Positions 35,115-45,386 of a stretch of DNA of 64,000 nucleotides are shown one piece after another. A model generated the notes under the pieces. The model saw nothing but the letters and a program-made list of their open reading frames with translations. It did not search any database and was not told the origin of the DNA. Position numbers and translations under genes: made by a program. Source of the stretch: Roseibium aggregatum (GTDB lineage Bacteria; Pseudomonadota; Alphaproteobacteria; Rhizobiales; Stappiaceae); contig NZ_JAEKJZ010000001.1 in the NCBI RefSeq assembly GCF_017309185.1, forward strand, positions 2,356,001 to 2,420,000, in the 5' to 3' direction. Position 1 is the first letter of the stretch; every line of letters begins with the position of its first letter.

Positions 35115-35986
35115 GACGGCCGGCGCCCGGAACCCTGCAGGATATTAAGCACCCCGGTCCAAGAGCCGATGACCGGAGGCCCCATGTTCCCTGCCACGCC
35201 GAAGCCGCCACGATAGAGTTCGGCGCAAACGCGCCGCTGCTCGATGCCCTGGGATCCTGGGCTGGCCGCAACGGATACTCTTCCGCGGTGTTCGACCTGA
35301 CGGGTCTTGAACTCGGTCCGTTCGACTATGTCATGCCCGACCGTGCCACGGATGACCGGCATGTCGCCTGGTACAGCGATACCAGGTCATCCGGAGGCGC
35401 CTGCATGAGCGATGGGGTTGCCATACTGGGCCATAGGAACGGCCACTGGTTTGCGCACATTCATGCATTTTGGGAAGACGCTGGAACCGGCCATCTCGCG
35501 CACCTGCTGCCCGACACCCTCGTCGCCAGCACCTGCTCGAGGATTTCAGGTTATGGGCTGAAAGGAGCAAAATTCGAGGTCGCCCCGGACCCCGAAACGG
35601 AATTTTCGCTCTTTCGCGTCAAGCCGGATGCGGCAAGCTGGACCGGCGGCGAGCCAAACGCCCTGATTGCCACCCTGGCCCCGTTCGAAGACCTCCAGAG
35701 AAGCGTGGAAGACCTCTCGTCTAAACTCAACGCCGACACATGTGCCGTTTACGGTGTCGGCAGCCTTGCCGGCGCGCGATTCGCGGAAGCCCCTCCCATG
35801 ACCGCGCTGATCTCGGAAATCTTCGTCAATTCCCCTGACCTCCCGAAGAAAGGACGCGTTTCGAATCTGCCGGTAAGGGCCGTCGACCTCGACGGAGGTC
35901 TTCATGAGGGCCGGATCCTGGCAGGCGAAGGCCCGACCCTGATCACCTGCGAACTGCTGCTGATCCGCACCGTTGCGCCGGCCTGA
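35111..35986 (+). CDS. Tandem PPC/DUF296-domain protein
   Basis: A 291-residue protein that looks like two PPC (plants and prokaryotes conserved, DUF296) domains in a row. The first (about 35-155) has [18 protein letters not shown], matching the His-containing core of that family. The second (about 175-290) has [17 protein letters not shown] and [20 protein letters not shown]. It overlaps the ligase gene by 4 nt (ATGA), so the two are translationally coupled. Biochemical function is unknown. Confidence 0.7.
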   Translation: MRRPAPGTLQDIKHPGPRADDRRPHVPCHAEAATIEFGANAPLLDALGSWAGRNGYSSAVFDLTGLELGPFDYVMPDRATDDRHVAWYSDTRSSGGACMSDGVAILGHRNGHWFAHIHAFWEDAGTGHLAHLLPDTLVASTCSRISGYGLKGAKFEVAPDPETEFSLFRVKPDAASWTGGEPNALIATLAPFEDLQRSVEDLSSKLNADTCAVYGVGSLAGARFAEAPPMTALISEIFVNSPDLPKKGRVSNLPVRAVDLDGGLHEGRILAGEGPTLITCELLLIRTVAPA

Positions 35987-36082
35987 GCGGACAAACGGCA
36001 CGTTGCCGCAAGACCTGCAAACCCGTGCCCGACCAGCCGCAGCGGACAGGACGCACCCGGAACAGTAAGAGAACATTTACCC

Positions 36083-36111
36083 TTGCGGAACACAATGGGA
36101 ACAGGTATGAT
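36083..36111 (+). promoter_or_regulatory. lexA promoter
   Basis: TTGCGG (36083-36088), a 17-bp spacer and TATGAT (36106-36111) form a good sigma-70-type promoter ahead of lexA. The SOS box lies inside the spacer, so LexA would block polymerase binding. Confidence 0.75.
36088..36102 (+). promoter_or_regulatory. SOS box (LexA operator) of lexA
   Basis: GAAC-ACAATGG-GAAC, the reverse complement form of the alphaproteobacterial GTTC-N7-GTTC LexA operator, located 54 nt upstream of the lexA start. It implies autoregulation. Confidence 0.9.
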
Positions 36112-36156
36112 GTTCTTGATTTGTACCAGCCCGAGATACGGTCAGGGGATTCCAAA

Positions 36157-36867
36157 ATGCTCACACGCAAGCAGTACGAACTGCTCATGTTCATTCAAGA
36201 AAGACTGAAGGAAACCGGCGTGCCGCCGTCTTTCGATGAAATGAAGGATGCCCTGGATCTGCGCTCGAAATCGGGCATACATCGCCTCATCACGGCGCTT
36301 GAGGAACGCGGCTTTATCCGGCGTCTGCCGAACCGTGCCCGGGCAATGGAAGTCGTGCGACTGCCGGATTCGATTTCGCCCGGCCTCGGTCATCCGCGAC
36401 CGCGAGGCAGTTTCTCTCCGGAAGTGATTGAGGGGTCCCTCGGCAAACCGGAGGCCGAGAAGCTTGCCCCCGAACCGGAGACATTTGGAACCGAAATTCC
36501 GGTGATGGGCCGGATTGCCGCCGGTGTACCGATCGAAGCCATCCAGACCCACAGCCACTCCATCACCGTGCCGCAGGAACTGCTCGGAAAGGGAGAGCAT
36601 TACGCGCTGGAAGTGCGTGGCGACTCCATGATCGATGCCGGCATTCTTGACGGCGACACGGTCCTCATCCGCCGAACCGACACCGCGGACAGTGGCGATA
36701 TCGTCGTCGCCCTTGTGGATGACGAGGAAGCGACACTGAAACGCCTGCGGAAAAAAGGCGCGTCGATCGCGCTGGAAGCGGCCAATCCGGCTTACGAAAC
36801 CCGTATTTTCGGCCCCGGCCGCGTGAGGGTCCAGGGCCGGCTCGTCGCCCTGTTCCGTCAGTATTGA
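36157..36867 (+). CDS. lexA: SOS repressor LexA
   Basis: Transcriptional repressor of the DNA damage response that self-cleaves when RecA is activated. The 236-residue product has an N-terminal winged helix (1-70, [16 protein letters not shown]), a linker, the cleavage site Ala122-Gly123 (RIAAGVP), and an S24 peptidase domain with Ser157 (RGDSM) and Lys195. The ATG at 36157 is chosen because the family starts with MLTRKQ; the upstream extension covers the promoter. An SOS box and promoter precede it. A second putative LexA target is at 61.5 kb. Confidence 0.97.
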   Translation: MLTRKQYELLMFIQERLKETGVPPSFDEMKDALDLRSKSGIHRLITALEERGFIRRLPNRARAMEVVRLPDSISPGLGHPRPRGSFSPEVIEGSLGKPEAEKLAPEPETFGTEIPVMGRIAAGVPIEAIQTHSHSITVPQELLGKGEHYALEVRGDSMIDAGILDGDTVLIRRTDTADSGDIVVALVDDEEATLKRLRKKGASIALEAANPAYETRIFGPGRVRVQGRLVALFRQY

Positions 36868-36893
36868 CACGAAATCACGAACCGCGCGCCCTC

Positions 36894-39305
36894 TTATCGG
36901 GGCGCGCGCGATTGTCTCCTCAGACTTGTTCTTGTGACATCACCCGGCCGGTGCCAGGGTCTTGGTGGATCGGGAATTGCGAAAACGACCTTTTCGATCC
37001 GGGGGCGTTTCACCCCGTTCGGCCTGGTTTCCGATCTGCCCCTGTCGACCGGCCCCGCACCCTTGGTGGTGCTTTCGTTTTCTCTTTCCAACGACAACCA
37101 GATTGCGACCGCACCTCTCTTCTTTCTGATCTTCCTGTCGAGAAGTAGAGCCGCGCCGCACGCTTCAGGAGCGATTAGATCGCTCACGATGATATCGCCG
37201 AAGCGACAGTCGGATTCCAGGGCTCCGGCAAGCTTTGGTGTGGCAATTACGAGTGTGTATCGGCTTCCGTCTCGTCCTGCACCACCATGGCCGAATGCAA
37301 CGCACCCCTTGGGATCGCAGCTCAACTGAGGCGATTTCATCTTGCGCGATGTAATCGCCTCGCTCGAGACACCTTCATCCTGCAGCCATAGCTCGCTGGC
37401 AAAAGTGTCGCGCCGCCCGGTATGTCTCAAGGTTCCGGTTTCATCCCGCGCGGCGATCAAAGTGCCTGACGCGGCAACAAGGATATCCGGAGGCCGTGAG
37501 ACAGCCACCAACACGACGCCCAGAATAAGCGGAATAGCTGCCGTCAGACGCCTGCGTCCCGGAAGCAAAAGGGCAAGAAACAGCGCGGACAGAAGCAGGA
37601 AGGCGGCGAAGGCGCTCAATCGGCCAACCGAACCGGCCCCCTCTCCCAGTCCGGCAGTAAACTCCGCAATATCGAGAAGAATTGAGAGGCCGTAGGACAT
37701 CGCCACAAGCGGCATCCAGGCGAGGCCGAAGGGCATCAGAACCAGCGCCAATGCTCCCGCGGGCATCACCAGCAGTGTGAAAACCGGCATTCCGAGAAGG
37801 TTGCCCAGCAGACCGAAGGGGGCAATTCGTCCAAAGTGATGCGCTCCGACGATACCCGTTGCCAGTCCGGCAACAAGCGCGGTCACGAAAACGCCCGCCC
37901 CCCATTTGAAAAGGAACCGGCCGATCCGGCCCGCGGTGCCGGGCATGGCGTCTTGTCCCACAGTCAATCTTTCCCGCCGCCGCCAGACATCATAGACCGC
38001 GACCAGACAGATCACCGCTGCGAAAGACATTTGAAACCCTGGAAAAAACAGACGTTCGGGCGCAAGGAGCAACAAAAACAAGCCGGCCAGCGCGACACTG
38101 CGCAGGGTCAGCCCCCTGCGGCCGAACAGCACGCCGAAGAACACAAGCGCGATCATCAGGAAAGAACGCTGCGTCGCGACGGCGGCCCCCGAGACGACCA
38201 GATAGGCAAAGGCCGCCGACAACGCGATGAGCGCGGCCCATTTGTGCGTCGGCCAGCGAAGCGTCCAGGATGGCACCAGCGCCAGCAGCAGATAGCAGGC
38301 ACTGTAGGCCCCGCCTGCGAACAACGCCATGTGCAGCCCGGAGATTGCCAGGATGTGCGCGAGCCCCGCCGCCCGCAGATTGTCTTCCTGTTCCTCGGAA
38401 ATACCCGAGCGCTCGCCGACCAGTAAGGCGACGGCCAATTCAGCCTCCGGATGTCCGGCTAGACTGTTTCTTATTCTGGAAGACAGAAAGTCCCGAACGC
38501 CTTGCACCCTGGCCGCAAGCGAAACACGGAAAGGCGTGTCGCCCGGTCCAATCGTTTCAGGAGCACCATAACTGAAGCCTGTCGCGCCGATTTGCGAGAA
38601 ATAGGCCCGAAACGAAAAATCGTAACCGCCCGGGCTGACCGGTCCCGAGGGCGGAAATAACCTGGCACGAACACGAACAAGGTCGCCGACGCGCGCGTCT
38701 GTCTCCTTCGGAACCCGCACCCGCACGTATTCGGGAAACAACACTTCGTCCCGGCTTCGCCCATCCGCAGTCTCAACCTTCAATAGCAGCCGCAAAGCGG
38801 ACCCCAGCCGGACGCGCTCGGCGATATGGCCCGTCACCGTGACATTCATCGCCTCCGCGAGCCGCGGCGCGTCCACTGAAGAAGTCCGGACCGCTCCAGC
38901 CGTGAGCCCGCTCACGACGGCGAACGCAAAAAGAACCGGCCTGCCGAGAGACCGTCCGCGCCCCTGCCAGGCTGCAACCACCCCTATCGATAGCCAGAGG
39001 AAGACCAGCAGGGGCCAAAAGGGATCCTCGGGCAAAAAGAAATATCCGGCGATTCCGGCCGCGAAGGCGAAACTCAGCCAGAGAAGACCCTGGCGGTCCC
39101 AAAAACCGTCGTCAGACGCCTCACCGCGCCGGTCCCCTGCACCGGTCGTCGACCGCCGCCAAAATTCACCGGGCCATTTCCCCTCCGCCGCCCGCCCATC
39201 GTCCTGCGCTGGTTTCTGTATTACCGAACCGGAATCAGCTTCCCGAGCCGGTTTCACACGGCGCTTGATTTTTAGTGTCGATGGCGGCGGGTCACGCGCC
39301 ACCAA
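36894..39305 (-). CDS. comEC: ComEC/Rec2-family DNA uptake channel protein
   Basis: Inner-membrane protein of the competence family that moves single-stranded DNA. The 803-residue product has an N-terminal DUF4131-like region, an OB-like segment, and a large hydrophobic Competence domain (about 250-560), with HILAISGLHMALFAGG near the centre. The C-terminal part (about 600-745) keeps a beta-lactamase-like fold pattern but I do not see the HxHxDH metal motif, so it is probably catalytically degenerate. It is convergent with lexA and divergent from gltX. Confidence 0.88.
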   Translation of the reverse strand: MVARDPPPSTLKIKRRVKPAREADSGSVIQKPAQDDGRAAEGKWPGEFWRRSTTGAGDRRGEASDDGFWDRQGLLWLSFAFAAGIAGYFFLPEDPFWPLLVFLWLSIGVVAAWQGRGRSLGRPVLFAFAVVSGLTAGAVRTSSVDAPRLAEAMNVTVTGHIAERVRLGSALRLLLKVETADGRSRDEVLFPEYVRVRVPKETDARVGDLVRVRARLFPPSGPVSPGGYDFSFRAYFSQIGATGFSYGAPETIGPGDTPFRVSLAARVQGVRDFLSSRIRNSLAGHPEAELAVALLVGERSGISEEQEDNLRAAGLAHILAISGLHMALFAGGAYSACYLLLALVPSWTLRWPTHKWAALIALSAAFAYLVVSGAAVATQRSFLMIALVFFGVLFGRRGLTLRSVALAGLFLLLLAPERLFFPGFQMSFAAVICLVAVYDVWRRRERLTVGQDAMPGTAGRIGRFLFKWGAGVFVTALVAGLATGIVGAHHFGRIAPFGLLGNLLGMPVFTLLVMPAGALALVLMPFGLAWMPLVAMSYGLSILLDIAEFTAGLGEGAGSVGRLSAFAAFLLLSALFLALLLPGRRRLTAAIPLILGVVLVAVSRPPDILVAASGTLIAARDETGTLRHTGRRDTFASELWLQDEGVSSEAITSRKMKSPQLSCDPKGCVAFGHGGAGRDGSRYTLVIATPKLAGALESDCRFGDIIVSDLIAPEACGAALLLDRKIRKKRGAVAIWLSLERENESTTKGAGPVDRGRSETRPNGVKRPRIEKVVFAIPDPPRPWHRPGDVTRTSLRRQSRAPR

Positions 39306-39440
39306 TTGCTCTCACCTTTCCGGCCAAAATTGAAGAGAACTCCTGGTCACTTTGCCCCGGCAAAAGCCTGTGCTAAGACCGCGCCACGACAAGAGGCGCT
39401 CCTTGCGCCAGCATTCTGACAGAGACTTTCAAAAAGCACC

Positions 39441-40865
39441 ATGGCACAAGACATCGTCACGCGTTTCGCGCCGTCCCCGACCGGTTTCCTCCATATCGGC
39501 GGAGCCCGCACCGCGCTCTTCAACTGGCTGTTCGCCAGGCATCACAACGGCAAGATGCTGCTTCGCATCGAGGACACGGATCGCGCCCGTTCAACACAGG
39601 AGGCAGTCGACGCCCTGATCGACGGCCTGACCTGGCTCGGGCTCGATTGGGACGGTGAGCCGGTCTCCCAGTTCTCCCGCGTCGACCGTCACAGGCAAGT
39701 TGTCGACCAGATGCTCGCCGACGGAACCGCCTATCGCTGCTACTGCTCCCCGGAAGAAGTCGACGCCATGCGCGAGAAGGCACGCGCGGAAGGCAGACCG
39801 CCGCGCTATGACGGCACCTGGCGCGAGCGTTCCGCGTCCGAAGCCCCTGAGGGTGTTGCTCCGGTCATCCGGCTCAAGGCGCCACGGGAAGGCGAAACGG
39901 TTGTCGACGATATGGTGCAAGGCCGCGTCGTGATCCCAAACAAGGATCTGGACGACTTCGTTCTGATGAGGTCCGACGGCACGCCGACCTATATGCTCGC
40001 CGTCGTGGTCGACGATCACGACATGGGCGTCACGCATATCATTCGTGGTGTTGACCATCTGACCAATGCCGCCCGCCAGACGCTGATCTTCAAGGCGCTT
40101 GGCTGGGACGTACCGCAGATGGCCCATATTCCACTTATCCATGGTCCCGACGGCGCGAAGCTCTCAAAGCGTCATGGAGCAACGGGTGCGGAAGCTTACC
40201 GTGCCATGGGATACCTGCCACAGGCGATGCGCAACTATCTCGCCCGTCTGGGCTGGAGCCATGGCGACGAGGAAATCATGTCACTGGAGGACATGATAAA
40301 ATGGTTCAGGATGGACGCCGTCGGCCAGTCCGCGGCCCGTTTCGATTTCAAGAAACTTGAAAATCTAAACGGCCACTACATGCGGGCCACAAACGACGCC
40401 GAACTGCTGGGCCACTGGAAAACCTATCTCACCCACGCGGAAGACGGAGCCCCGGTTCTCCAATGGATGTCGAATCCGGACAACGAGAAAACCGCTCTCA
40501 CCGCCCTTCCCGGCCTGAAAGAACGCGCCAAGACCCTTGTGGAGTTGACCGAAAGCGCCTCTTATCTGTGGCGCCAGCGTCCGCTGGACTCCGATGAAAA
40601 GGCCGAAAAGATCCTAACCGACGAAGCAAGGCAGATTTTGCGGGACCTCCACGGCGTTCTCTCCACCGTGCCCGAATGGGCTGCGGAACCGCTGGAAACC
40701 TCCGTCAAAGCCTATGCCGAGCAAAAGGACCTGAAGCTCGGCAAGGTGGCGCAACCGCTTCGCGCAGCTCTGACCGGCCGCGGCACTTCACCCGGCATTT
40801 ATGACGTTCTGGTCGCCCTGGGGCAGGAAGAATCCCTCGGTAGAATTGACGATCAAGGTGCCTAG
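39441..40865 (+). CDS. gltX: Glutamyl-tRNA synthetase
   Basis: Charges tRNA-Glu. The 474-residue product has the class I motifs [16 protein letters not shown] (HIGH-type, residues about 9-24) and KLSKRHGA (KMSKS-type, about 239-246). Alphaproteobacteria often carry two gltX copies, one of which charges tRNA-Gln as well; I cannot tell which one this is. It is divergent from comEC and followed by gltA. Confidence 0.96.
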   Translation: MAQDIVTRFAPSPTGFLHIGGARTALFNWLFARHHNGKMLLRIEDTDRARSTQEAVDALIDGLTWLGLDWDGEPVSQFSRVDRHRQVVDQMLADGTAYRCYCSPEEVDAMREKARAEGRPPRYDGTWRERSASEAPEGVAPVIRLKAPREGETVVDDMVQGRVVIPNKDLDDFVLMRSDGTPTYMLAVVVDDHDMGVTHIIRGVDHLTNAARQTLIFKALGWDVPQMAHIPLIHGPDGAKLSKRHGATGAEAYRAMGYLPQAMRNYLARLGWSHGDEEIMSLEDMIKWFRMDAVGQSAARFDFKKLENLNGHYMRATNDAELLGHWKTYLTHAEDGAPVLQWMSNPDNEKTALTALPGLKERAKTLVELTESASYLWRQRPLDSDEKAEKILTDEARQILRDLHGVLSTVPEWAAEPLETSVKAYAEQKDLKLGKVAQPLRAALTGRGTSPGIYDVLVALGQEESLGRIDDQGA

Positions 40866-41110
40866 GGAACTGTCCGCCGCCACAACCGGCAACAATTCTC
40901 TCGTTGACCGTTTTCCGCCGATAAGCGCCCTTTGTCCGGCGGAAAATTACATTTGACCAAAGGGTTATACCGACCTGCTTGCGGCAGTGCGGTAAATGGG
41001 CTACGCAAGACGCGAAAAATTCTCCAGTGCCGTCCGGCACCCGCCATCTCCCTTTGCGAGACAGCCGGTTTCAGGACGGTTCGCCAGGTTAACGCAAAGG
41101 GGTTTTCTGA
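40866..41110. other. Leader region upstream of gltA
   Basis: 245 bp without a credible gene. A reading frame on the other strand is a shadow. I see no clear promoter consensus, and no terminator for gltX, so read-through into gltA is possible. Confidence 0.4.
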
Positions 41111-42403
41111 ATGGCCGACAACAACGCCAAGCTCAACGTCGGTGGCAACGACCACTCTTTCGACGTTCTTGACGGCTCCATCGGACCGTCGGTTGTGAAC
41201 ATTTCGTCCTTGTACAAGGACACGGGAATGTTCACCTACGACCCGGGCTTTACCTCGACCGCGTCTTGCGAATCCAAAATCACCTATATCGACGGTGACG
41301 AAGGCACGCTGCTCTACCGCGGTTATCCCATCGAGCAGCTTGCCGACCATGGCGACTTTCTCGAGTCCTGCTATCTGCTGCTGTATGGCGAGCTTCCGAC
41401 CAAGGCTCAAAAGGACGACTTCGTTCAACGGGTCACCTATCACACGATGATCCACGAGCAGATGAACCGGTTTTTCTCCGGCTTCCGCCGCGACGCGCAC
41501 CCGATGGCGATCATGGTCGGCACGGTCGGCGCCCTGTCGGCCTTCTATCACGACTCCACCGACATCACCGACCCGCATCAGCGCATGGTCGCGTCTCTGC
41601 GCATGATCGCCAAAATGCCGACGATCGCCGCAATGGCGTTCAAGTACCACATCGGTCAGCCTTTCGTTTATCCGCGCAATGATCTGGATTACTCGGCGAA
41701 CTTCCTGCACATGTGTTTTGCCGTGCCTTGCGAGGAATACAAGGTGAACCCGGTTCTCGCCCGTGCCATGGACCGTATCTTCATCCTGCACGCCGACCAC
41801 GAACAGAACGCATCCACCTCCACGGTGCGTCTGGCCGGGTCTTCGGGCGCCAACCCGTTTGCCTGCATCGCAGCCGGCATCGCCTGTCTGTGGGGCCCCG
41901 CCCACGGCGGCGCGAACGAAGCGGCCCTGAACATGCTTTCGGAAATCGGAAGTGTCGACCGGATCCCCGAGTTCGTCGCCCGCGCGAAAGACAAAAACGA
42001 TCCGTTCCGCCTGATGGGCTTCGGCCACAGGGTCTACAAGAACTACGACCCCCGCGCGCGGATCATGCAGAAGACCACTCACGAAGTGCTCGGAGAACTG
42101 GGCATCAAGGACGATCCGCTGCTGGATGTCGCGATCGAGCTGGAAAAAATCGCCCTCAACGACGAATATTTCGTCGAGAAAAAGCTTTATCCGAACATCG
42201 ACTTCTATTCCGGCATCACATTGCGCGCTCTTGGTTTCCCGACCAACATGTTCACCGTTCTGTTCGCCCTCGCGCGCACGGTCGGCTGGATCGCCCAGTG
42301 GAAGGAAATGGTGGAAGATCCGTCCCAGCGTATCGGCCGTCCGCGCCAGCTTTACACAGGCGCCTCCAAACGCGACTACACGCCGATCGATCAGCGGCGT
42401 TGA
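41111..42403 (+). CDS. gltA: Citrate synthase
   Basis: Condenses oxaloacetate and acetyl-CoA, the entry step of the TCA cycle. The 430-residue product is a type II (Gram-negative, hexameric) form. Active-site elements seen are [12 protein letters not shown] and [13 protein letters not shown], plus [15 protein letters not shown] at the N-terminus. It is followed by a strong bidirectional terminator. Confidence 0.98.
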   Translation: MADNNAKLNVGGNDHSFDVLDGSIGPSVVNISSLYKDTGMFTYDPGFTSTASCESKITYIDGDEGTLLYRGYPIEQLADHGDFLESCYLLLYGELPTKAQKDDFVQRVTYHTMIHEQMNRFFSGFRRDAHPMAIMVGTVGALSAFYHDSTDITDPHQRMVASLRMIAKMPTIAAMAFKYHIGQPFVYPRNDLDYSANFLHMCFAVPCEEYKVNPVLARAMDRIFILHADHEQNASTSTVRLAGSSGANPFACIAAGIACLWGPAHGGANEAALNMLSEIGSVDRIPEFVARAKDKNDPFRLMGFGHRVYKNYDPRARIMQKTTHEVLGELGIKDDPLLDVAIELEKIALNDEYFVEKKLYPNIDFYSGITLRALGFPTNMFTVLFALARTVGWIAQWKEMVEDPSQRIGRPRQLYTGASKRDYTPIDQRR

Positions 42404-42442
42404 ACCTGGCAAAGGACCTTCAAGGTCAGCTCATCTGAGAAG

Positions 42443-42476
42443 AAAAAGCTCCCGGAAATGTTCCGGGAGCTTTTTT
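42443..42476. terminator. Bidirectional terminator between gltA and lpxB
   Basis: A 15-bp stem (42443-42457 with 42461-42475) with an ATG loop and A/T tracts on both sides. It serves gltA on the + strand and the lpx-bam run on the - strand, whose last gene lpxB ends at 42480. Confidence 0.95.
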
Positions 42477-42479
42477 GCT

Positions 42480-43697
42480 TCATGTCCGGGAGATCGTCTC
42501 AGGGCGAGCCCGGTGCGATTGCATCAAAGACACGACAACATCGGCTGCCGCAGCGCTTTGACTGTATCCGTCCGGCAGCCGCATCTCATCATCGAGCCGG
42601 GCCAGCTCGGAAAGCTGGTCCCGCCGCTCCTCACTGTCCGAAAGCAAATTCGTCAGGTGGCGTGCCAGAATTTCCGGTTCAACCTCGTCATCCAGAAATT
42701 GAGGTATCGCCATCTTGCCGAGAATGATGTTCGGCAAAACGAAAGAGTCCACACTGGAGAACTTGAAGATCTTGTTGAGCTCTTTGATGCGGCGGAAGAA
42801 CCAATCGATCTTGTAGGCAACGACCATCGGAACGCCGGCAAGAGCGAGCTCCAGCGACACGGTACCGGATGCCGCAAGAGCCGCATGGGCGCGCCGGAAT
42901 GCCGCCTTCTTGGCGTCCAGACCCGTTACGATCTCCGGCTGAACCGGCCAATTGGCCACGCCTGCGCGAATGCGGTCTTCCAGGTGGCTTACCGCAGGCA
43001 GCGTGACCTCGATATCCGGCTCGGTTTGCTTCACCTTTGCGACGGTTTCACCAAACACATCCAAAAGACGGTCGATCTCGGATCGGCGGCTGCCGGGCAG
43101 CACCAGCAGAACCTTTTTCGCTCCGCGATCGTCCAGGGAAGCCCTTTCTCCGTCGGCAGGGCGCAATTCAGCGACGTTCTCGCTTAACGGATGACCGACA
43201 TAGTGGGTATTCGGACCACCCAGCCTTCTATGAATTTCCGGTTCGAAAGGGAGCAACGCCAGAAGCTCATCGACATAGGCGCTCATCTTCTTCGCCCGGC
43301 CCGGCCTCCAGGCCCAAACCGAAGGAGAAACATAACCGACCACCGGTATCTCCGGTGCGCGGCGGCGAACCCTTTTCGCGACATTATGGGTAAAATCGGG
43401 GCTATCGACGATCACCAGAATATCCGGTTTCGCGGCAATAACGGCATCAACCGTCTGATAGATTCTGCGAACGATAAGCGGCAGTCGGGCAAGAACCGCG
43501 CTGATGCCCATGACCGATACATCGGACATCTCAAAAAAGCTGGCCAGACCAAGCGACGTCATGCGCTCGCCACCGACGCCGCAGTACCTGACCCCTTCCC
43601 CCAACCTGGCATTGAGGGCCTTCATCAGCTCGGATCCAAGCTGGTCCCCCGATTCCTCGCCCGCGACTATACAAATCGTTGGCATCGCACCAGTCAT
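42480..43697 (-). CDS. lpxB: Lipid-A-disaccharide synthase
   Basis: Glycosyltransferase that joins UDP-2,3-diacylglucosamine and lipid X into the lipid A disaccharide at the inner membrane. The 405-residue product has the N-terminal IVAGEESGDQLGSELMKAL, GVGGERMTSLG and the central GYVSPSVWAWRPGRAKKM. It overlaps the lpxI stop (TAATG). It is the last gene of the lipid A run. Confidence 0.96.
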   Translation of the reverse strand: MTGAMPTICIVAGEESGDQLGSELMKALNARLGEGVRYCGVGGERMTSLGLASFFEMSDVSVMGISAVLARLPLIVRRIYQTVDAVIAAKPDILVIVDSPDFTHNVAKRVRRRAPEIPVVGYVSPSVWAWRPGRAKKMSAYVDELLALLPFEPEIHRRLGGPNTHYVGHPLSENVAELRPADGERASLDDRGAKKVLLVLPGSRRSEIDRLLDVFGETVAKVKQTEPDIEVTLPAVSHLEDRIRAGVANWPVQPEIVTGLDAKKAAFRRAHAALAASGTVSLELALAGVPMVVAYKIDWFFRRIKELNKIFKFSSVDSFVLPNIILGKMAIPQFLDDEVEPEILARHLTNLLSDSEERRDQLSELARLDDEMRLPDGYSQSAAAADVVVSLMQSHRARPETISRT

Positions 43698-44578
43698 TAG
43701 AAGGCGTCCTCGGTGTCCCGCGCCCGGTCTATGCCGATTACAAACAATCCGGATTTGTCGGCCATGGCCAGGGTTTCGTCTTTTTCCGCGATCAACGCGC
43801 CATGGGCTTCGACCGCGATGCCCGCAAGACCCGCATCAACCGCAAGCTTGATTGTCTGTGGACCGACGGTCGGAAGATCCACCCGCAAATCCTGATCAGG
43901 CTTGGCCGTCTTTACGAGAACACCCGAACGCCCCTTAGCCCGTACCCGGCCAATGCGTTTCAGCTCCGCACAGCGGGCAAGCATGGCATCGGTTCCTTCT
44001 GCGCCTTCAAGCGCGACGACACGCCCGCCAACCGCCACCGCTGCCTGGCCGATATCGAGTTCACCCAGCTTCTCGGTCGCTTGCAGGGCAAGCTGCAAAT
44101 CCCGCCAATCCGCGTCCTTCGGCCTTACCTTTCCCAGCACCCCGCTTGAAGCCAACAACTGAGGAGCGACGTCCTTGATCCCCACGATACGAAACCCCTC
44201 GACTTCAAACAGACGGATCACCTTGGTCAGCAAACTGTCGTCGCCGCCCGCCAGCGCACGAATGATGGTCGGCAGGCGCTTTAAGGTACCGAAATCGCCC
44301 AGGATCGACGTGAAATCCGGTCTTTTGGAAACCCCGCCTATGAGAAGCACATCCTGCGCGCCCGTTTTGTTCAGAAACTCATAAAGGCGGCCGATTTCTC
44401 CCCAGCCGAGTTCCGTATCGGCCAGGGCACGCGTACGCTCGTCCGCTTCGCCCTTGATCGCAACGACCCGAAAGGTTCGCCCCGAACCGGTCAACGCATC
44501 GGCAATCTGCCCTGGCAGACTGCCGTTGCCGGCTACAAGCGCAAGGCTTCTTATCTGCCCTTCCCCCGCGCCTGCCAT
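43697..44578 (-). CDS. lpxI: UDP-2,3-diacylglucosamine pyrophosphatase LpxI
   Basis: Hydrolyses UDP-2,3-diacylglucosamine to lipid X, replacing LpxH in alphaproteobacteria. The 293-residue product matches the DUF1009/LpxI layout: N-domain with LALVAGNGSLPGQIADAL, and C-domain with RSGVLVKTAKPDQDLRVDLPTVGP. The ATG at 44578 lies 4 nt after the lpxA stop; the longer frame to 44620 would overlap lpxA and is not needed. It sits between the enzymes of the preceding and next steps. Confidence 0.94.
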   Translation of the reverse strand: MAGAGEGQIRSLALVAGNGSLPGQIADALTGSGRTFRVVAIKGEADERTRALADTELGWGEIGRLYEFLNKTGAQDVLLIGGVSKRPDFTSILGDFGTLKRLPTIIRALAGGDDSLLTKVIRLFEVEGFRIVGIKDVAPQLLASSGVLGKVRPKDADWRDLQLALQATEKLGELDIGQAAVAVGGRVVALEGAEGTDAMLARCAELKRIGRVRAKGRSGVLVKTAKPDQDLRVDLPTVGPQTIKLAVDAGLAGIAVEAHGALIAEKDETLAMADKSGLFVIGIDRARDTEDAF

Positions 44579-44582
44579 CGCA

Positions 44583-45380
44583 TCAGTCTTCGAGCCCAGG
44601 CGTACAGAAGCGCCGGTCATCCTTTTCCAGGATAAAATCGGTCACGGTCCTGACCAGCGGCTGATCGGTCATCTCCGCAGCGATTGCCTCCGCCCGGCTG
44701 CGCAACGTGCCTTCAGTGCTTTCAAACAGGTCCCGATAGGCCGCCCGCAGGGCATGGATCTGCTCGCGGGGAAAATTCGCCCGCTTCAGACCGATAAGAT
44801 TCAAACCGCCCAGTTTCGCGCGGTTTCCGGTGACCATGCCAAAGGGAATAAGATCGTTTTCCAAGCCAGACAGACCGCCGACAAAAGCATTCCTGCCGAT
44901 ACGCGCAAACTGAATGACGGCTGAGCCTCCACCGAAGATGACATTGTCTCCGACGTCCACATGTCCGGCGATCATGACATTGTTGGAGAGGATGATCCGG
45001 CTTCCGAGATGGCTGTCGTGACCGACATGAGAATTCGCCAGAAAGGCGCAATTGTCGCCGATCGTCGTCGAAGAACCGCCGGCCTCCGTCCCCGGATTGA
45101 TTGTCACCCCTTCACGGATGATGCAGCCCTCGCCGATCGTAAGGGTCGCCTTCTCGCCCCTGAACTTCAGGTCCTGCGCCTGATGCCCGATGGAGGCGAA
45201 GGGAAAAATGGAGGTACCGGCGCCAATCGACGTTTCCCCGGCCACGGCCACATGCGACTTCAGCTCGACATCGTCGCCAAGAGAGACCTGCGGACCGACC
45301 ACACAGAAGGGTCCGATGCGAACCCCTTCGCCAATGACGGCCCCGTCTTCGATGACGGCTGTCGGATGAATGTTAGTCAT
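44583..45380 (-). CDS. lpxA: UDP-N-acetylglucosamine acyltransferase
   Basis: First step of lipid A synthesis. The 265-residue product is a left-handed beta helix of hexapeptide repeats from residue 4 on (IHPTAVIEDGAVIGEGVRIG), with the catalytic His region in ANSHVGHDSHLG and a C-terminal helical domain. It starts 6 nt after the fabZ stop. Confidence 0.97.
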   Translation of the reverse strand: MTNIHPTAVIEDGAVIGEGVRIGPFCVVGPQVSLGDDVELKSHVAVAGETSIGAGTSIFPFASIGHQAQDLKFRGEKATLTIGEGCIIREGVTINPGTEAGGSSTTIGDNCAFLANSHVGHDSHLGSRIILSNNVMIAGHVDVGDNVIFGGGSAVIQFARIGRNAFVGGLSGLENDLIPFGMVTGNRAKLGGLNLIGLKRANFPREQIHALRAAYRDLFESTEGTLRSRAEAIAAEMTDQPLVRTVTDFILEKDDRRFCTPGLED

Positions 45381-45386
45381 GTATCC

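Noticed and set aside
37341..37354. TCTTGCGCGATG in comEC resembling the dyad
   Set aside because: Second half-site absent and the site lies inside a coding region.
40862..42412. 516-codon - strand frame opposite gltA
   Set aside because: Mirror of citrate synthase; composition is not protein-like.
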